A stretch of DNA of 11,892 bases from JAVBKA01 sp031546715 (GCA_031546715.1 JAVBKA010000039.1:1-11892), one strand, 5' to 3'. Shown: positions 1 through 6,841, counted from the stretch's first letter. Program-made: numbers and translations. The notes: generated by a model from the sequence alone, not told the origin.

Positions 1-21
1 TATTATTAGAATAATTATGAA

Positions 22-375
22 TTGTGCAAGGAAAAAAACATTTATATAGAGCATCAGTTAAAAATCGATAAAAAACGAAAACGAGATATGCATCATGATA
101 GATTATCAGAATCTGATCCGATTGATATCATGCAATTAGAAGAAACTCTTGACAGCACAGACGATACAACGGTAGATATACGAGAACTTAAGTATGGCTT
201 CTTTAGTTTATCATACATAAAACAAACAGAGATTTTACTTTCATTGGGTTTATTGAACGAGAATGATCGAGATAAAAAGTACGTTAAAATAATGCCAAGA
301 ATTATTGATAGTGCAAGGCAAAAGAATGTGTTAATTGGTTTGTGGGACAGAATAAACAATGAAAGGACGAGGTAA
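22..375 (+). CDS. Small possible adaptor protein at the head of the GTPase cassette
   Basis: This is a 117-residue protein if the TTG at 22 is used. An in-frame TAG at 7-9 closes the frame just upstream, so it cannot extend much further. Other in-frame starts are ATG at 88 (95 residues) and ATG at 130, and none of the three has a good Shine-Dalgarno site, so the start is uncertain. The N-terminal part (about residues 1-50) is highly charged and rich in K, D and E, and looks disordered. The C-terminal part (about 52-115) looks compact and helical, with the stretch FFSLSYIKQTEILLSLGLL followed by a conserved-looking ending around IGLWDRIN. I infer a small helical adaptor domain of the kind that links GTPase cores to effectors in bacterial conflict systems; no catalytic motif is visible. 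It ends 4 bases before the next gene, which implies one operon. I do not recognise the family with certainty. Confidence 0.7.
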   Translation: MCKEKNIYIEHQLKIDKKRKRDMHHDRLSESDPIDIMQLEETLDSTDDTTVDIRELKYGFFSLSYIKQTEILLSLGLLNENDRDKKYVKIMPRIIDSARQKNVLIGLWDRINNERTR

Positions 376-379
376 ATAA

Positions 380-1441
380 ATGAGAGACAGTTTTTACGAA
401 TGGTATAGGAGGATTAACATTAATCCTACAAGCGATCAGCTACAAAACAGGTGGGCAAGTTTAGAAACATACTGTAAGAGTGATAAAGTTGACATTCTGA
501 GTTTATCTACTTTGTTTTTTGGTTTACCTACGGATAGTGATTTTGTTGAAAATTTTGCAGAGGTTTTTATAAATCAAGACGCTACATTTTTGAAATCTAA
601 TAAACGCGAACTATCCTTCTTAGCAGGTTCGTCGCTAATTTATTTGCTAGAAGATGATAAGCATAGCATTCAAATCGCTCTGGCTATCAATATACTTTCT
701 ATGCTAGCCACTGAAACTGACCTTTCAGAGATATTAAGCGCTTGTTCTGAAAAGTTGCACAAAATAACTTTGCAAAACCGAGAGGTTGATATTAAAATCC
801 AGAATATACCCGGTATTGGAATTGATAATTTAAAAAAAGTGATGCCTGATGAAGACATAACAACTGAGGGTATTAAGGCTTTGATATCTTCAATTTCAGC
901 AACGTCAACCAATTTTACTAAGATAAGTGCAAATCAAAAGGTACTTGCAAATAGTCTAAAAATGTATAAAGAGGATTCAAATATTCTTTCATGGCTTGTT
1001 GGTGAAGCAAGTAATGACTTACATAAGCCACTTACAAACAGAGTTAATCCTAAAGATGTCGCACTTATTCTTGGCAAAGAACTCGCTGATTTAGTTGAAT
1101 CTACTTCTGGCCCATATGCTGCAAAGGATTTTTTAAGGAAAATGTTAAAGTTATGCAAACGTGAGAACCCAACTATTTCTTTATTGGAAGTGGTTGATTC
1201 ATTAAGTACTGATTGGAAAAAGCTAATTTCAAATGAATACATAGAGAAAATTGAGGCAAACACACCCATTTTGCTGGCTATCGCAAAATCTTTAGAAGTT
1301 TCTGAAACTCAAGTATGGAGACCAATATATGAGACGGCAATTGGAATTAATCCTGAGTTAATTAGGCACGATTTACTCGAATGGTCATATTCAATGTATT
1401 TGGAATGTTTATTAGTCAAAACTACTTATGGAGAAGATTAA
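380..1441 (+). CDS. All-helical GTPase-system protein, GASH-like
   Basis: This 353-residue protein has no signal peptide or membrane segment and appears almost entirely alpha-helical. The ATG at 380 is preceded by AAGGA/GAGG at 363-372, a good ribosome site at normal spacing. Features I see are a helical N-terminus (DSFYEWYRRININP, residues 3-16), the stretch PGIGIDNLKKVMPDE in the middle (144-158), NILSWLVGEASNDLHKPL (201-218) and ALILGKELADLVESTSGPYA (228-247). This layout, and its place directly before two P-loop GTPases and a GAP1-like gene, fit the GTPase-associated system helical protein (GASH). I make that match from memory of the family, not from a search. It would act in the cytoplasm, probably as a scaffold or sensor contacting the GTPases; no enzymatic motif is seen. 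The stop codon TAA at 1439-1441 sits 1 base before the preferred start of the next gene, which suggests coupled translation. Confidence 0.8.
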   Translation: MRDSFYEWYRRININPTSDQLQNRWASLETYCKSDKVDILSLSTLFFGLPTDSDFVENFAEVFINQDATFLKSNKRELSFLAGSSLIYLLEDDKHSIQIALAINILSMLATETDLSEILSACSEKLHKITLQNREVDIKIQNIPGIGIDNLKKVMPDEDITTEGIKALISSISATSTNFTKISANQKVLANSLKMYKEDSNILSWLVGEASNDLHKPLTNRVNPKDVALILGKELADLVESTSGPYAAKDFLRKMLKLCKRENPTISLLEVVDSLSTDWKKLISNEYIEKIEANTPILLAIAKSLEVSETQVWRPIYETAIGINPELIRHDLLEWSYSMYLECLLVKTTYGED

Positions 1442-1442
1442 T

Positions 1443-2450
1443 ATGCCGGAAGAGAAAACATTAGATGATACAACTCCAGACAATAGTCTGCTTAACGATG
1501 ATATAGTGATTAATGATGATTCAAATAATACCGATTTAGATTTGCAGCCAGAAAATAATGCAAGCAATATGTACAGACTGCCATCTGGTAATGCCTTAAG
1601 TCTTGAGGACTCCTATATAGTAACCGGCGCTGAGAAAACAAAGCTTGTTGTCCTAGTAGGGCCACAAGCGTGCGGCAAAACAACAATAGAAACTACAATA
1701 TATCAAATGTTCCATGATGGCAAATTAAATGGTTATTGTTTTGCGGGTTCTAGAACATTGCAAGCTTTTGAGCGCAGGTCTTTTCATACACGAATAGATT
1801 CTAATCAGGACTTACCAACTACGCCCAGAACACCACGAAGTGTTCAAGAAATATTTTTACATTTAAAATTATATGATAAGGTTTCTAAGCAGTATGTTAA
1901 CTTTCTTTTCGCCGACCTATCCGGCGAAGATTTCGAGGCTAATAGGGCTGATATTACCTTGATGAGGAATAGTTTTGAATTTATAAAGTATGCTGACTAT
2001 ATAGTTGCAGTAATAGATGGAGATCGAATTTCTACAAAAAAATATAGAAATAGCACCTTGGATTCGATCGGTGAATTACTGAGGACATTATTAGAAGCAC
2101 ATTTATACAATTGTAAAACTAACTTCCAGATTTTAGTGAGCAAATATGATATTGTCGCTGAAAGGATTAACACAGACGAAAATATCAAGAACTTTATAGA
2201 CGGATTGAACACGGAGTTATTGAATCGGCTTGGCACTCATTTGTCCTCAATTGATAGATATGATGTTGCAGCGATGCCCACCACTACTTCAAATGGATAT
2301 ACTATTGGACACGGCATTAAAGAATTGATGGCTTCTTGGTGTCTTGGTTTACCGCACCAAAGGACTTTTGAATTTAGGGTTGAACACGCTTCGATAAAGT
2401 CTGAATTTAATAAACTAAGCTGGAAAATAACAGGTGATAAATATGAGTGA
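1443..2450 (+). CDS. P-loop GTPase 1 of a double-GTPase (DO-GTPase) pair
   Basis: With the ATG at 1443 this is a 335-residue protein. GGAG at 1430-1433 is correctly placed for that start. An in-frame ATG at 1428 would add 5 residues but would consume this ribosome site. Motifs are Walker A/G1 GPQACGKT (residues 73-80), G3 DLSG in FADLSGEDFEA (156-166), the beta strand YIVAVIDGDR (186-195) and a G4-like SKYD (233-236, usually NKxD). The first 45 or so residues are very acidic and low in complexity, rich in D, N and E, and probably disordered. The DLSGE form of G3, also present in the next gene, fits the TRAFAC-clade double-GTPase family of conflict systems. Expected role: a GTP-driven switch in the cytoplasm working with the second GTPase, GASH and GAP1. 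The 3' end overlaps the next gene by 8 bases. Nucleotide specificity for GTP is inferred from the G4 motif. Confidence 0.88.
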   Translation: MPEEKTLDDTTPDNSLLNDDIVINDDSNNTDLDLQPENNASNMYRLPSGNALSLEDSYIVTGAEKTKLVVLVGPQACGKTTIETTIYQMFHDGKLNGYCFAGSRTLQAFERRSFHTRIDSNQDLPTTPRTPRSVQEIFLHLKLYDKVSKQYVNFLFADLSGEDFEANRADITLMRNSFEFIKYADYIVAVIDGDRISTKKYRNSTLDSIGELLRTLLEAHLYNCKTNFQILVSKYDIVAERINTDENIKNFIDGLNTELLNRLGTHLSSIDRYDVAAMPTTTSNGYTIGHGIKELMASWCLGLPHQRTFEFRVEHASIKSEFNKLSWKITGDKYE

Positions 2451-3300
2451 AGCTAAACAATGTTATATATTCGGACTTCCAAGTGCAGGAAAAACAACTT
2501 TTTTAGCCGCGCTCTGGCATTCTCTAAATTGCAGTCATAAGCATAATAATAAGCTAAAGTTGCATAATATTGGAGATACCGCAAAATACTTATCAGATAT
2601 AAGTAAAAAGTGGTCAGATTCAGACCCATTAGAAAGAACGCCTCAAAGCGGGGGAAAACAAGATATTTCAATAGAAGTGAGTGACAGTTATGATAATATT
2701 TTTCACCTCAGGATGCCCGACCTATCAGGCGAAATATTCCAGAGTCAATATGAAAAAAGAGAAATTTCATACGATTTAGTAGAATACATTCGTGGCTCTG
2801 ATGGAATTTTATTGTTCATTAATGCGGATAAGGTTATTTCTACAACTTACATTGCTGAAATTAACGAGGGTGATAACGACAAAAATAATTTGACTGTACC
2901 CTTAAATGAAATCCAAGTCCGAATACCTGCACTTCATGACCCTATGCAAGTTCAAATAATCGAACTGTTACAGTTTATTGAAGAAATTGGTCAAGGGAAA
3001 ATATACAATTTGGGTATTATTTTATCAGCTTGGGATTTAGTTGTAGGACTTGGCACAGAAATTTGTCCTGATCAATTTATTGATCTTAACATGAATATGT
3101 TGAATCAGTATTTATTTACTAACAAAACTTTCACAACAAGTATATGGGGTGTAAGCGCACAAGGCGGTACACTTGGTGATGAGATATTGTTAGAAAAAGA
3201 CCCTGTTGATAGAATAATTGTGATTGACCCTCGATGTGAGGAAAGTCATGATATTACATTGCCTATTTTTGAGGTGTTAGGTGGGGCGAATGCAGAATAA
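2443..3300 (+). CDS. P-loop GTPase 2 of a double-GTPase (DO-GTPase) pair
   Basis: With the ATG at 2443, supported by AGGTG at 2432-2436, this is a 285-residue protein. Walker A/G1 GLPSAGKTT lies almost at the N-terminus (residues 11-19). G3 is DLSGE (93-97) in MPDLSGEIFQ, a strand GILLFINADK follows (121-130), a divergent G4 is SAWD (195-198), and a G5-like VSAQGG is at 237-242. It shares the DLSGE signature with the preceding GTPase but differs widely elsewhere: it lacks the acidic leader and carries a long insert after the ADK strand (about 131-170). It is therefore a paralogous partner, not a recent duplicate. The start lies inside the end of the previous gene (8-base overlap) and its own end overlaps the next gene by 11 bases, which strongly suggests fixed stoichiometry through translational coupling. 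Role: second GTP switch of the system, cytoplasmic. GTP preference is uncertain because Trp replaces the usual variable residue and Ser-Ala replaces Asn-Lys in G4. Confidence 0.88.
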   Translation: MSEAKQCYIFGLPSAGKTTFLAALWHSLNCSHKHNNKLKLHNIGDTAKYLSDISKKWSDSDPLERTPQSGGKQDISIEVSDSYDNIFHLRMPDLSGEIFQSQYEKREISYDLVEYIRGSDGILLFINADKVISTTYIAEINEGDNDKNNLTVPLNEIQVRIPALHDPMQVQIIELLQFIEEIGQGKIYNLGIILSAWDLVVGLGTEICPDQFIDLNMNMLNQYLFTNKTFTTSIWGVSAQGGTLGDEILLEKDPVDRIIVIDPRCEESHDITLPIFEVLGGANAE

Positions 3301-5275
3301 TCTAATTAAAATCGACCAAACATTACATGGTTATGTAAATGGACACCATCTTTTAGCATCGTCCGTTAAACTTTCGGAAATTTCAAAAAGAGAAATGGAA
3401 GTACTTAGCGATTTATCTGGATCAGATGTCCAAAAAGGATTTCGGGAATATTTTACTGGATATAAATTGAGTGTTGATAAGAAAGCTGTTCTTAGTCGCA
3501 CTTGGTACGCAGACGAAATGGAGCGACCTGGATGTGTATGGACTCACTCTTTAATCTTTGATATAGAAGAATTTAATTATTTATTTAACAAAATTGATTT
3601 GCTTCTTGGTCATTTTATCAGACCTGATATGTCCATAGGTTTTTCTACCTATGCTGATAGTATCCTGTTGTCAAACAATGTTATCGAAGACTATGCGCCT
3701 AATCGTTCTAAAATTGAGTATTTAATTTGGGCAATTTGGGGTAATAAGTCCCCTTCAATAATTCTGGCGGAAACTTCAGAAGAGTTCGCAGGAGAACTGA
3801 TTTTTTTGTGGTTACAGCAAAATAATGATTTTAACCCACGCTTTTCGTTTTCGACAGGTTCATTGACACTAAGAAAATATAAAGATGAAATCCTAAGTTT
3901 ACAAATTGTACCTAAAAGTATAAGTAATTCAGTTTTGGGTGCAAAAAGCAAATGCGAAATACTACATGAGATGTCTTCTATTAAATCTTTCCCATTGTGG
4001 GTAGTAAGGGCAGCGGAATTGCAGTGGAAAGACCGTTGGCTTGATTTCAATAAATTCAGGAGTAAGTTCGACTCAAAAAACGTAACTAGCGATTCTCTGG
4101 CGTCGTTCATAAAAATATACATTGGAGCAAAAGCAGAACGCAAACAGATGTCCATCGTCGATGGTCTAAATGTGATTGAAAAAGCTTTTCCAGTTTCGGA
4201 AAAAGCATATGTTGCAAAAGAATATTTGCAATTATTTTTTGATGAACAATTATCAGATTGGATAAGTTCAGATTGTTGCATAGATTTATTGCAATATTTA
4301 ATCTACAACGACCTGATAGATGTTTCTTTATCTCATGCTAATATTGAGACTCTCGTCAAGAAAAGCCTAACTCAAAATATATCAGGTTCAAAAACATTAT
4401 TGAAAGAATTATCTAATATGTCCAGCAATGAATTGGCTAATTCAGTTTTAGAAATTTTTGCACAGCAAATGCCGATAGAATACTTTATCGACATTACGAA
4501 CATGGAACTTGACGTATGCAAAGCATTAATAGCATTTAATATAAATTTCGCTGTAATACCATGTTTATGGCAAAATCAGTCTCTAGATTTTCAAAATGGT
4601 ATCATTGAGTCTATAAAGAAATCAAAGATGCAAAGTGTAGAGTGTAGGAGTATAATCTACGCTATACTTGATAATAGCACATTTGATTATTCTAATGACA
4701 TAAATAATGTTTTTGGAAAAGAAGCTATTAACCCATTTCTTGACTATTTACTTAATAAAAGAACTTTATCAAGCGGTAAATATTCGGCTCTCAAAAGTTT
4801 ATGTGGAAAGAATCAAGACATCTGCTTAAGACGAATGACTGAAGAAATTGATATTCTTACTGCTGAAAATTTTATGGTTTTGTTTGATATATTTGATTCA
4901 TATAAAAATAAACATATTATCGCAAGCCCCAAATTATGGGATCGTGTTTTTAGCAAAATTGACGTTGCCACGCTAAAAAAGAGCAAAGCATTTATTGCGT
5001 TGTTTTATTTACCAATCCTCTTACAAAGTGACTATAAGTTTCCCATTAGTATGGCAAGTTATACGTTCGAAACCGTTCATGAGCTATTGGCTGAACAGAA
5101 GATAAGTGATGAAGATTGGTGGAAAATAAGCGATATTTTGCCATATCCATCTTTTTTTGAACAGTGGGATAGATGCAAAAGATTAAGAAAGGGAATAAAA
5201 AAAAAGGGCTATGCAATAAAAAGCCTTGAAGATAAATATCAATCTGACTCAGATTTGGATATACATCTTTTATAA
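3290..5275 (+). CDS. GAP1-like GTPase-associated protein (GAP1-N1 type N-terminus)
   Basis: With the ATG at 3290, preceded by AGGTGGGG at 3279-3286, this is a 661-residue protein; an upstream GTG at 3281 is a weaker alternative. The N-terminus carries QTLHGYVNGHHLLASS (residues 10-25) and RPGCVWTHSLIFD (79-91), the hallmark of the N-terminal domain of GTPase-associated protein 1. GAP1 here means associated protein, and GTPase-activating activity is not implied. The remainder (about 250-640) is a long run of helices, consistent with the middle and C-terminal GAP1 regions. The tail is strongly basic (KRLRKGIKKK) and then acidic. It is the last gene of the cassette and is followed by a terminator. 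In this family it is thought to work with the two GTPases, perhaps as an interaction platform or an unrecognised enzyme; the conserved His and Cys residues are worth noting. A run of nine A at 5197-5205 lies near the 3' end. Confidence 0.88.
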   Translation: MQNNLIKIDQTLHGYVNGHHLLASSVKLSEISKREMEVLSDLSGSDVQKGFREYFTGYKLSVDKKAVLSRTWYADEMERPGCVWTHSLIFDIEEFNYLFNKIDLLLGHFIRPDMSIGFSTYADSILLSNNVIEDYAPNRSKIEYLIWAIWGNKSPSIILAETSEEFAGELIFLWLQQNNDFNPRFSFSTGSLTLRKYKDEILSLQIVPKSISNSVLGAKSKCEILHEMSSIKSFPLWVVRAAELQWKDRWLDFNKFRSKFDSKNVTSDSLASFIKIYIGAKAERKQMSIVDGLNVIEKAFPVSEKAYVAKEYLQLFFDEQLSDWISSDCCIDLLQYLIYNDLIDVSLSHANIETLVKKSLTQNISGSKTLLKELSNMSSNELANSVLEIFAQQMPIEYFIDITNMELDVCKALIAFNINFAVIPCLWQNQSLDFQNGIIESIKKSKMQSVECRSIIYAILDNSTFDYSNDINNVFGKEAINPFLDYLLNKRTLSSGKYSALKSLCGKNQDICLRRMTEEIDILTAENFMVLFDIFDSYKNKHIIASPKLWDRVFSKIDVATLKKSKAFIALFYLPILLQSDYKFPISMASYTFETVHELLAEQKISDEDWWKISDILPYPSFFEQWDRCKRLRKGIKKKGYAIKSLEDKYQSDSDLDIHLL

Positions 5276-5337
5276 AAATCAAAAATAGGTGTGAACTAAT
5301 ATAAATTGAACAATTGCCGTTGTTAGCTGACATATCT

Positions 5338-5366
5338 AAAGACCGTATATTATGTACGGTTTTTAT
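5338..5366 (+). terminator. Rho-independent terminator after the GTPase cassette
   Basis: The inverted repeat ACCGTA (5342-5347) and TACGGT (5355-5360) has a 7-base loop and is followed by TTTTATT. An A-rich stretch precedes the stem and can extend the pairing. It lies about 65 bases after the GAP1 stop codon, where an operon terminator is expected. The stem is short, but the U tract is good. Confidence 0.75.
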
Positions 5367-5850
5367 TACATTACGAAAACTTGAAAAGAATGTTCATCGA
5401 TTTGATTCTACCTCAGCACTTTGCATTTAGGCGTGTATCAGATAGGATATATTTTCTAATTACAGTACACGAGTTGGAGTGCCGTTATTTGGTAGAACTA
5501 TTTATGGTATAAATGGGCTTTTCGAAGAGGATATGGAAACCCGGTGCCTTCACGATAATTTTGTGTGATAAAAACAAACTTATTCGCTCTGTCTTACCCA
5601 TATACATAACCTTGGGGAGAAGTTTCGAACTTTTAATTATTGTTTATAGCAGAACGATTGTTGGTAAAAAATCAAACTTCCCATTATAAGCAAAATCAAA
5701 AGTTAGTAAACCTATTCTTAAATCGTTGAAAGATATATGTTTTTTTATAATACTAAGTGGAATTACTAAAGGGACAAACTGGGGATAATCTACCACAATT
5801 ATAATTTCCAAACCAAACCATACCAACGACTACACGCTTTTTGTACACGT
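5367..5850. other. Gene-free AT-rich stretch at the end of the putative island
   Basis: About 480 bases hold no convincing gene. Two weak open frames exist: 58 codons on + from ATG 5513, and 60 codons on - (5644-5826). They overlap each other, lack Shine-Dalgarno sites and resemble no family I know. No promoter pair or tRNA stands out. The last 20 bases before the tRNA fragment contain the direct repeat TACACG (5831-5836 and 5844-5849) and the palindrome ACACGTGT (5845-5852). The stretch may be the end region of an integrated element, where recombinase arm sites could lie, or decayed sequence. Confidence 0.45.
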
Positions 5851-5897
5851 GTCTGCAAAACCCTCATTCCCCGGTTCAAATCCGGGTGGCACCTCCA
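5851..5897 (+). pseudogene. 3' half of a tRNA-Cys gene (attR-like integration scar)
   Basis: The stretch begins at the anticodon loop CTGCAAA (5853-5859, anticodon GCA at 5855-5857). It continues through the 3' anticodon strand ACCCT (5860-5864), a 5-base variable loop, the T arm CCCGG-TTCAAAT-CCGGG (5870-5886), the 3' acceptor strand TGGCACC (5887-5893), discriminator T (5894) and encoded CCA (5895-5897). T at the discriminator position and the GCA anticodon both fit tRNA-Cys. The 5' half is missing: the bases before the loop (CGTGT) do not pair properly with ACCCT, and there is no D arm or matching GGTGCCA acceptor strand upstream. This is what remains when an element integrates into the 3' half of a tRNA gene and splits off a copy of the core site. 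It implies that an intact tRNA-Cys lies to the left, outside the window, with the element (including the GTPase cassette) between. Confidence 0.85.
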
Positions 5898-5902
5898 AAA
5901 TG

Positions 5903-5947
5903 AAAGCCCTTGCAAATACTCGTGCAACGAGTGTTTGCAAGGGCTTT
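5903..5947. terminator. Long perfect hairpin, probable bidirectional terminator (copy 1)
   Basis: A 21-base arm (5903-5923) pairs with 5927-5947 around a GCA loop, with a single G-T wobble. The outer part is AAAGCCCTTGCAA and its complement. The hairpin starts 5 bases after the tRNA-Cys CCA end, so it is probably the original terminator of the tRNA gene left on the chromosome side of the junction. The 3' side carries only TTT, but the AAA/TTT ends could work in both directions. A near copy lies at 7140-7182. Confidence 0.75.
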
Positions 5948-5978
5948 GTCATGTGTGTAGAAATTCACCTTGATAATA

Positions 5979-5993
5979 ATGATTTAAAATCAT
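5979..5993. promoter_or_regulatory. Inverted repeat just upstream of a minus-35 box, possible operator
   Basis: ATGATTT and AAATCAT are separated by one A and end 4 bases before the TTGCAA box at 5998. This placement would suit an activator or repressor site for the gene at 6057. The repeat is AT-rich, so a chance match is possible. Confidence 0.3.
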
Positions 5994-5997
5994 ACCC

Positions 5998-6026
5998 TTG
6001 CAATATCAAATCAATTTTGATAGAAT
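5998..6026 (+). promoter_or_regulatory. Promoter of the membrane-anchored protein gene
   Basis: The minus-35 TTGCAA (5998-6003) and minus-10 TAGAAT (6021-6026) are separated by exactly 17 bases, matching housekeeping sigma spacing. Transcription would start near 6033, about 24 bases before the ATG at 6057, leaving room for the strong AGGGGGAT ribosome site at 6042-6049. The minus-35 region TTGCAATAT is identical to that of the promoter at 6842. Confidence 0.7.
6004..6022. promoter_or_regulatory. Inverted repeat filling the promoter spacer, possible repressor site
   Basis: TATCAAA (6004-6010) and TTTGATA (6016-6022) form a 7-base inverted repeat with a 5-base centre. It begins directly after the minus-35 box and overlaps the first bases of the minus-10 box. 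A repressor bound here would block RNA polymerase. The sister promoter at 6842 lacks this repeat, so any such control would be specific to the gene at 6057. Confidence 0.4.
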
Positions 6027-6056
6027 GACCTATAATTTGAACAGGGGGATTCACAG

Positions 6057-6767
6057 ATGAATCGTAGTAAGCTTTTGTATATAGGCTCAATATGCCTATT
6101 AGTGCTTATCACTGTAACCGCCACTACATACGTTTGCAGTCTGATGATTGAAAAAAGCGCGCCAGTTACTAATCCAATTACTATTGACTATGACACGGAA
6201 GCTTTAAAAGAAGCACATAGGGACGCTGTTGGAACGATTGACAGCACGCCTTCTTTACAGTACGAGAAAGAGAAAATTGCAGAAATATGCGACAAAATTA
6301 TCAATCGGGAAGTGATACCAGATAGCTACTATGGTTTTTTGGTCGGCGATGATAAACTGATTGAGGACATCAAGTTTCACAATAAGCTCACAGCTGAATT
6401 TTGTGAATATTTTACCCATAAGGCGACTGGAATTATAATTGCAATTCTAGAACTAAACAATGATGATGGTTCGCCGATGACTTCCTATGCCAAAGATTGT
6501 GCGAACCTGTCTGACGAAAATCGTGAGCTTATTGCGAGAATTTCAAAACACTGCCTGTATGAGAACGCTAATGAGCTTTTACGTTCTGATGCGAAATTAT
6601 CTCTCTATATCGCAGCAGAGGGAGGGAGTTCGGCTGGTTTATGGCCAAGCCTTATTCATGTGGAAATTTCAGAAGGTGGAGCAAATGAAATAGTAGGTCT
6701 TTCGGACTATTTCGACTTAGAAAAAAGGCTTGTCACAGAGCTTGTCGATATTATTAATGCACGTTAA
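6057..6767 (+). CDS. Membrane-anchored protein of unknown function
   Basis: This 236-residue protein has a clear N-terminal signal anchor: positive residues R3 and K5, then a hydrophobic segment at about 6-30. The remaining 205 or so residues should face outside. There is no lipobox; the residues before Cys13 and Cys27 do not fit one. The outer part is charged and mixed helix/strand, with four cysteines (78, 116, 148, 166) that might form disulfides, and a glycine-rich stretch AEGGSSAGLWPSLIHVEIS at 187-205. The ATG at 6057 has an excellent ribosome site (AGGGGGAT at 6042-6049) and its own promoter. I recognise no family. It stands alone, with no visible terminator before the next gene's promoter, so read-through into the 74-residue gene is possible. 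It lies on the chromosome side of the tRNA-Cys scar. Confidence 0.85.
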   Translation: MNRSKLLYIGSICLLVLITVTATTYVCSLMIEKSAPVTNPITIDYDTEALKEAHRDAVGTIDSTPSLQYEKEKIAEICDKIINREVIPDSYYGFLVGDDKLIEDIKFHNKLTAEFCEYFTHKATGIIIAILELNNDDGSPMTSYAKDCANLSDENRELIARISKHCLYENANELLRSDAKLSLYIAAEGGSSAGLWPSLIHVEISEGGANEIVGLSDYFDLEKRLVTELVDIINAR

Positions 6768-6841
6768 CCCCGCTGAAAAGCTAAATAATACTTGAATCAC
6801 ATATAAGATTACCGTTTTATCACACAGACGTGAAAACAGAC

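Noticed and set aside
1443..3300. The two GTPases as a recent tandem duplication
   Set aside because: They share only the G motifs (P-loop, DLSGE). Lengths, leaders, inserts and G4 differ throughout, so they are old paralogues.
3691..4281. A 196-codon open frame on the - strand inside the GAP1 gene
   Set aside because: It lies wholly within the well-supported + strand GAP1-like gene, has no family resemblance and no sensible operon position. It is a shadow frame.
5644..5826. A 60-codon - strand open frame before the tRNA scar
   Set aside because: It has no ribosome site, promoter or recognisable motif, and it overlaps another equally weak frame on the + strand.
5838..5897. A complete functional tRNA-Cys gene
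   Set aside because: Only the 3' half is present. The bases before the anticodon loop do not pair with the 3' anticodon strand, and there is no D arm or matching acceptor 5' strand.
6031..6036. Perfect TATAAT as an alternative minus-10 box for the gene at 6057
   Set aside because: No minus-35-like hexamer lies 16-18 bases upstream, and the implied start would fall within the ribosome site. The TTGCAA/TAGAAT pair fits better.
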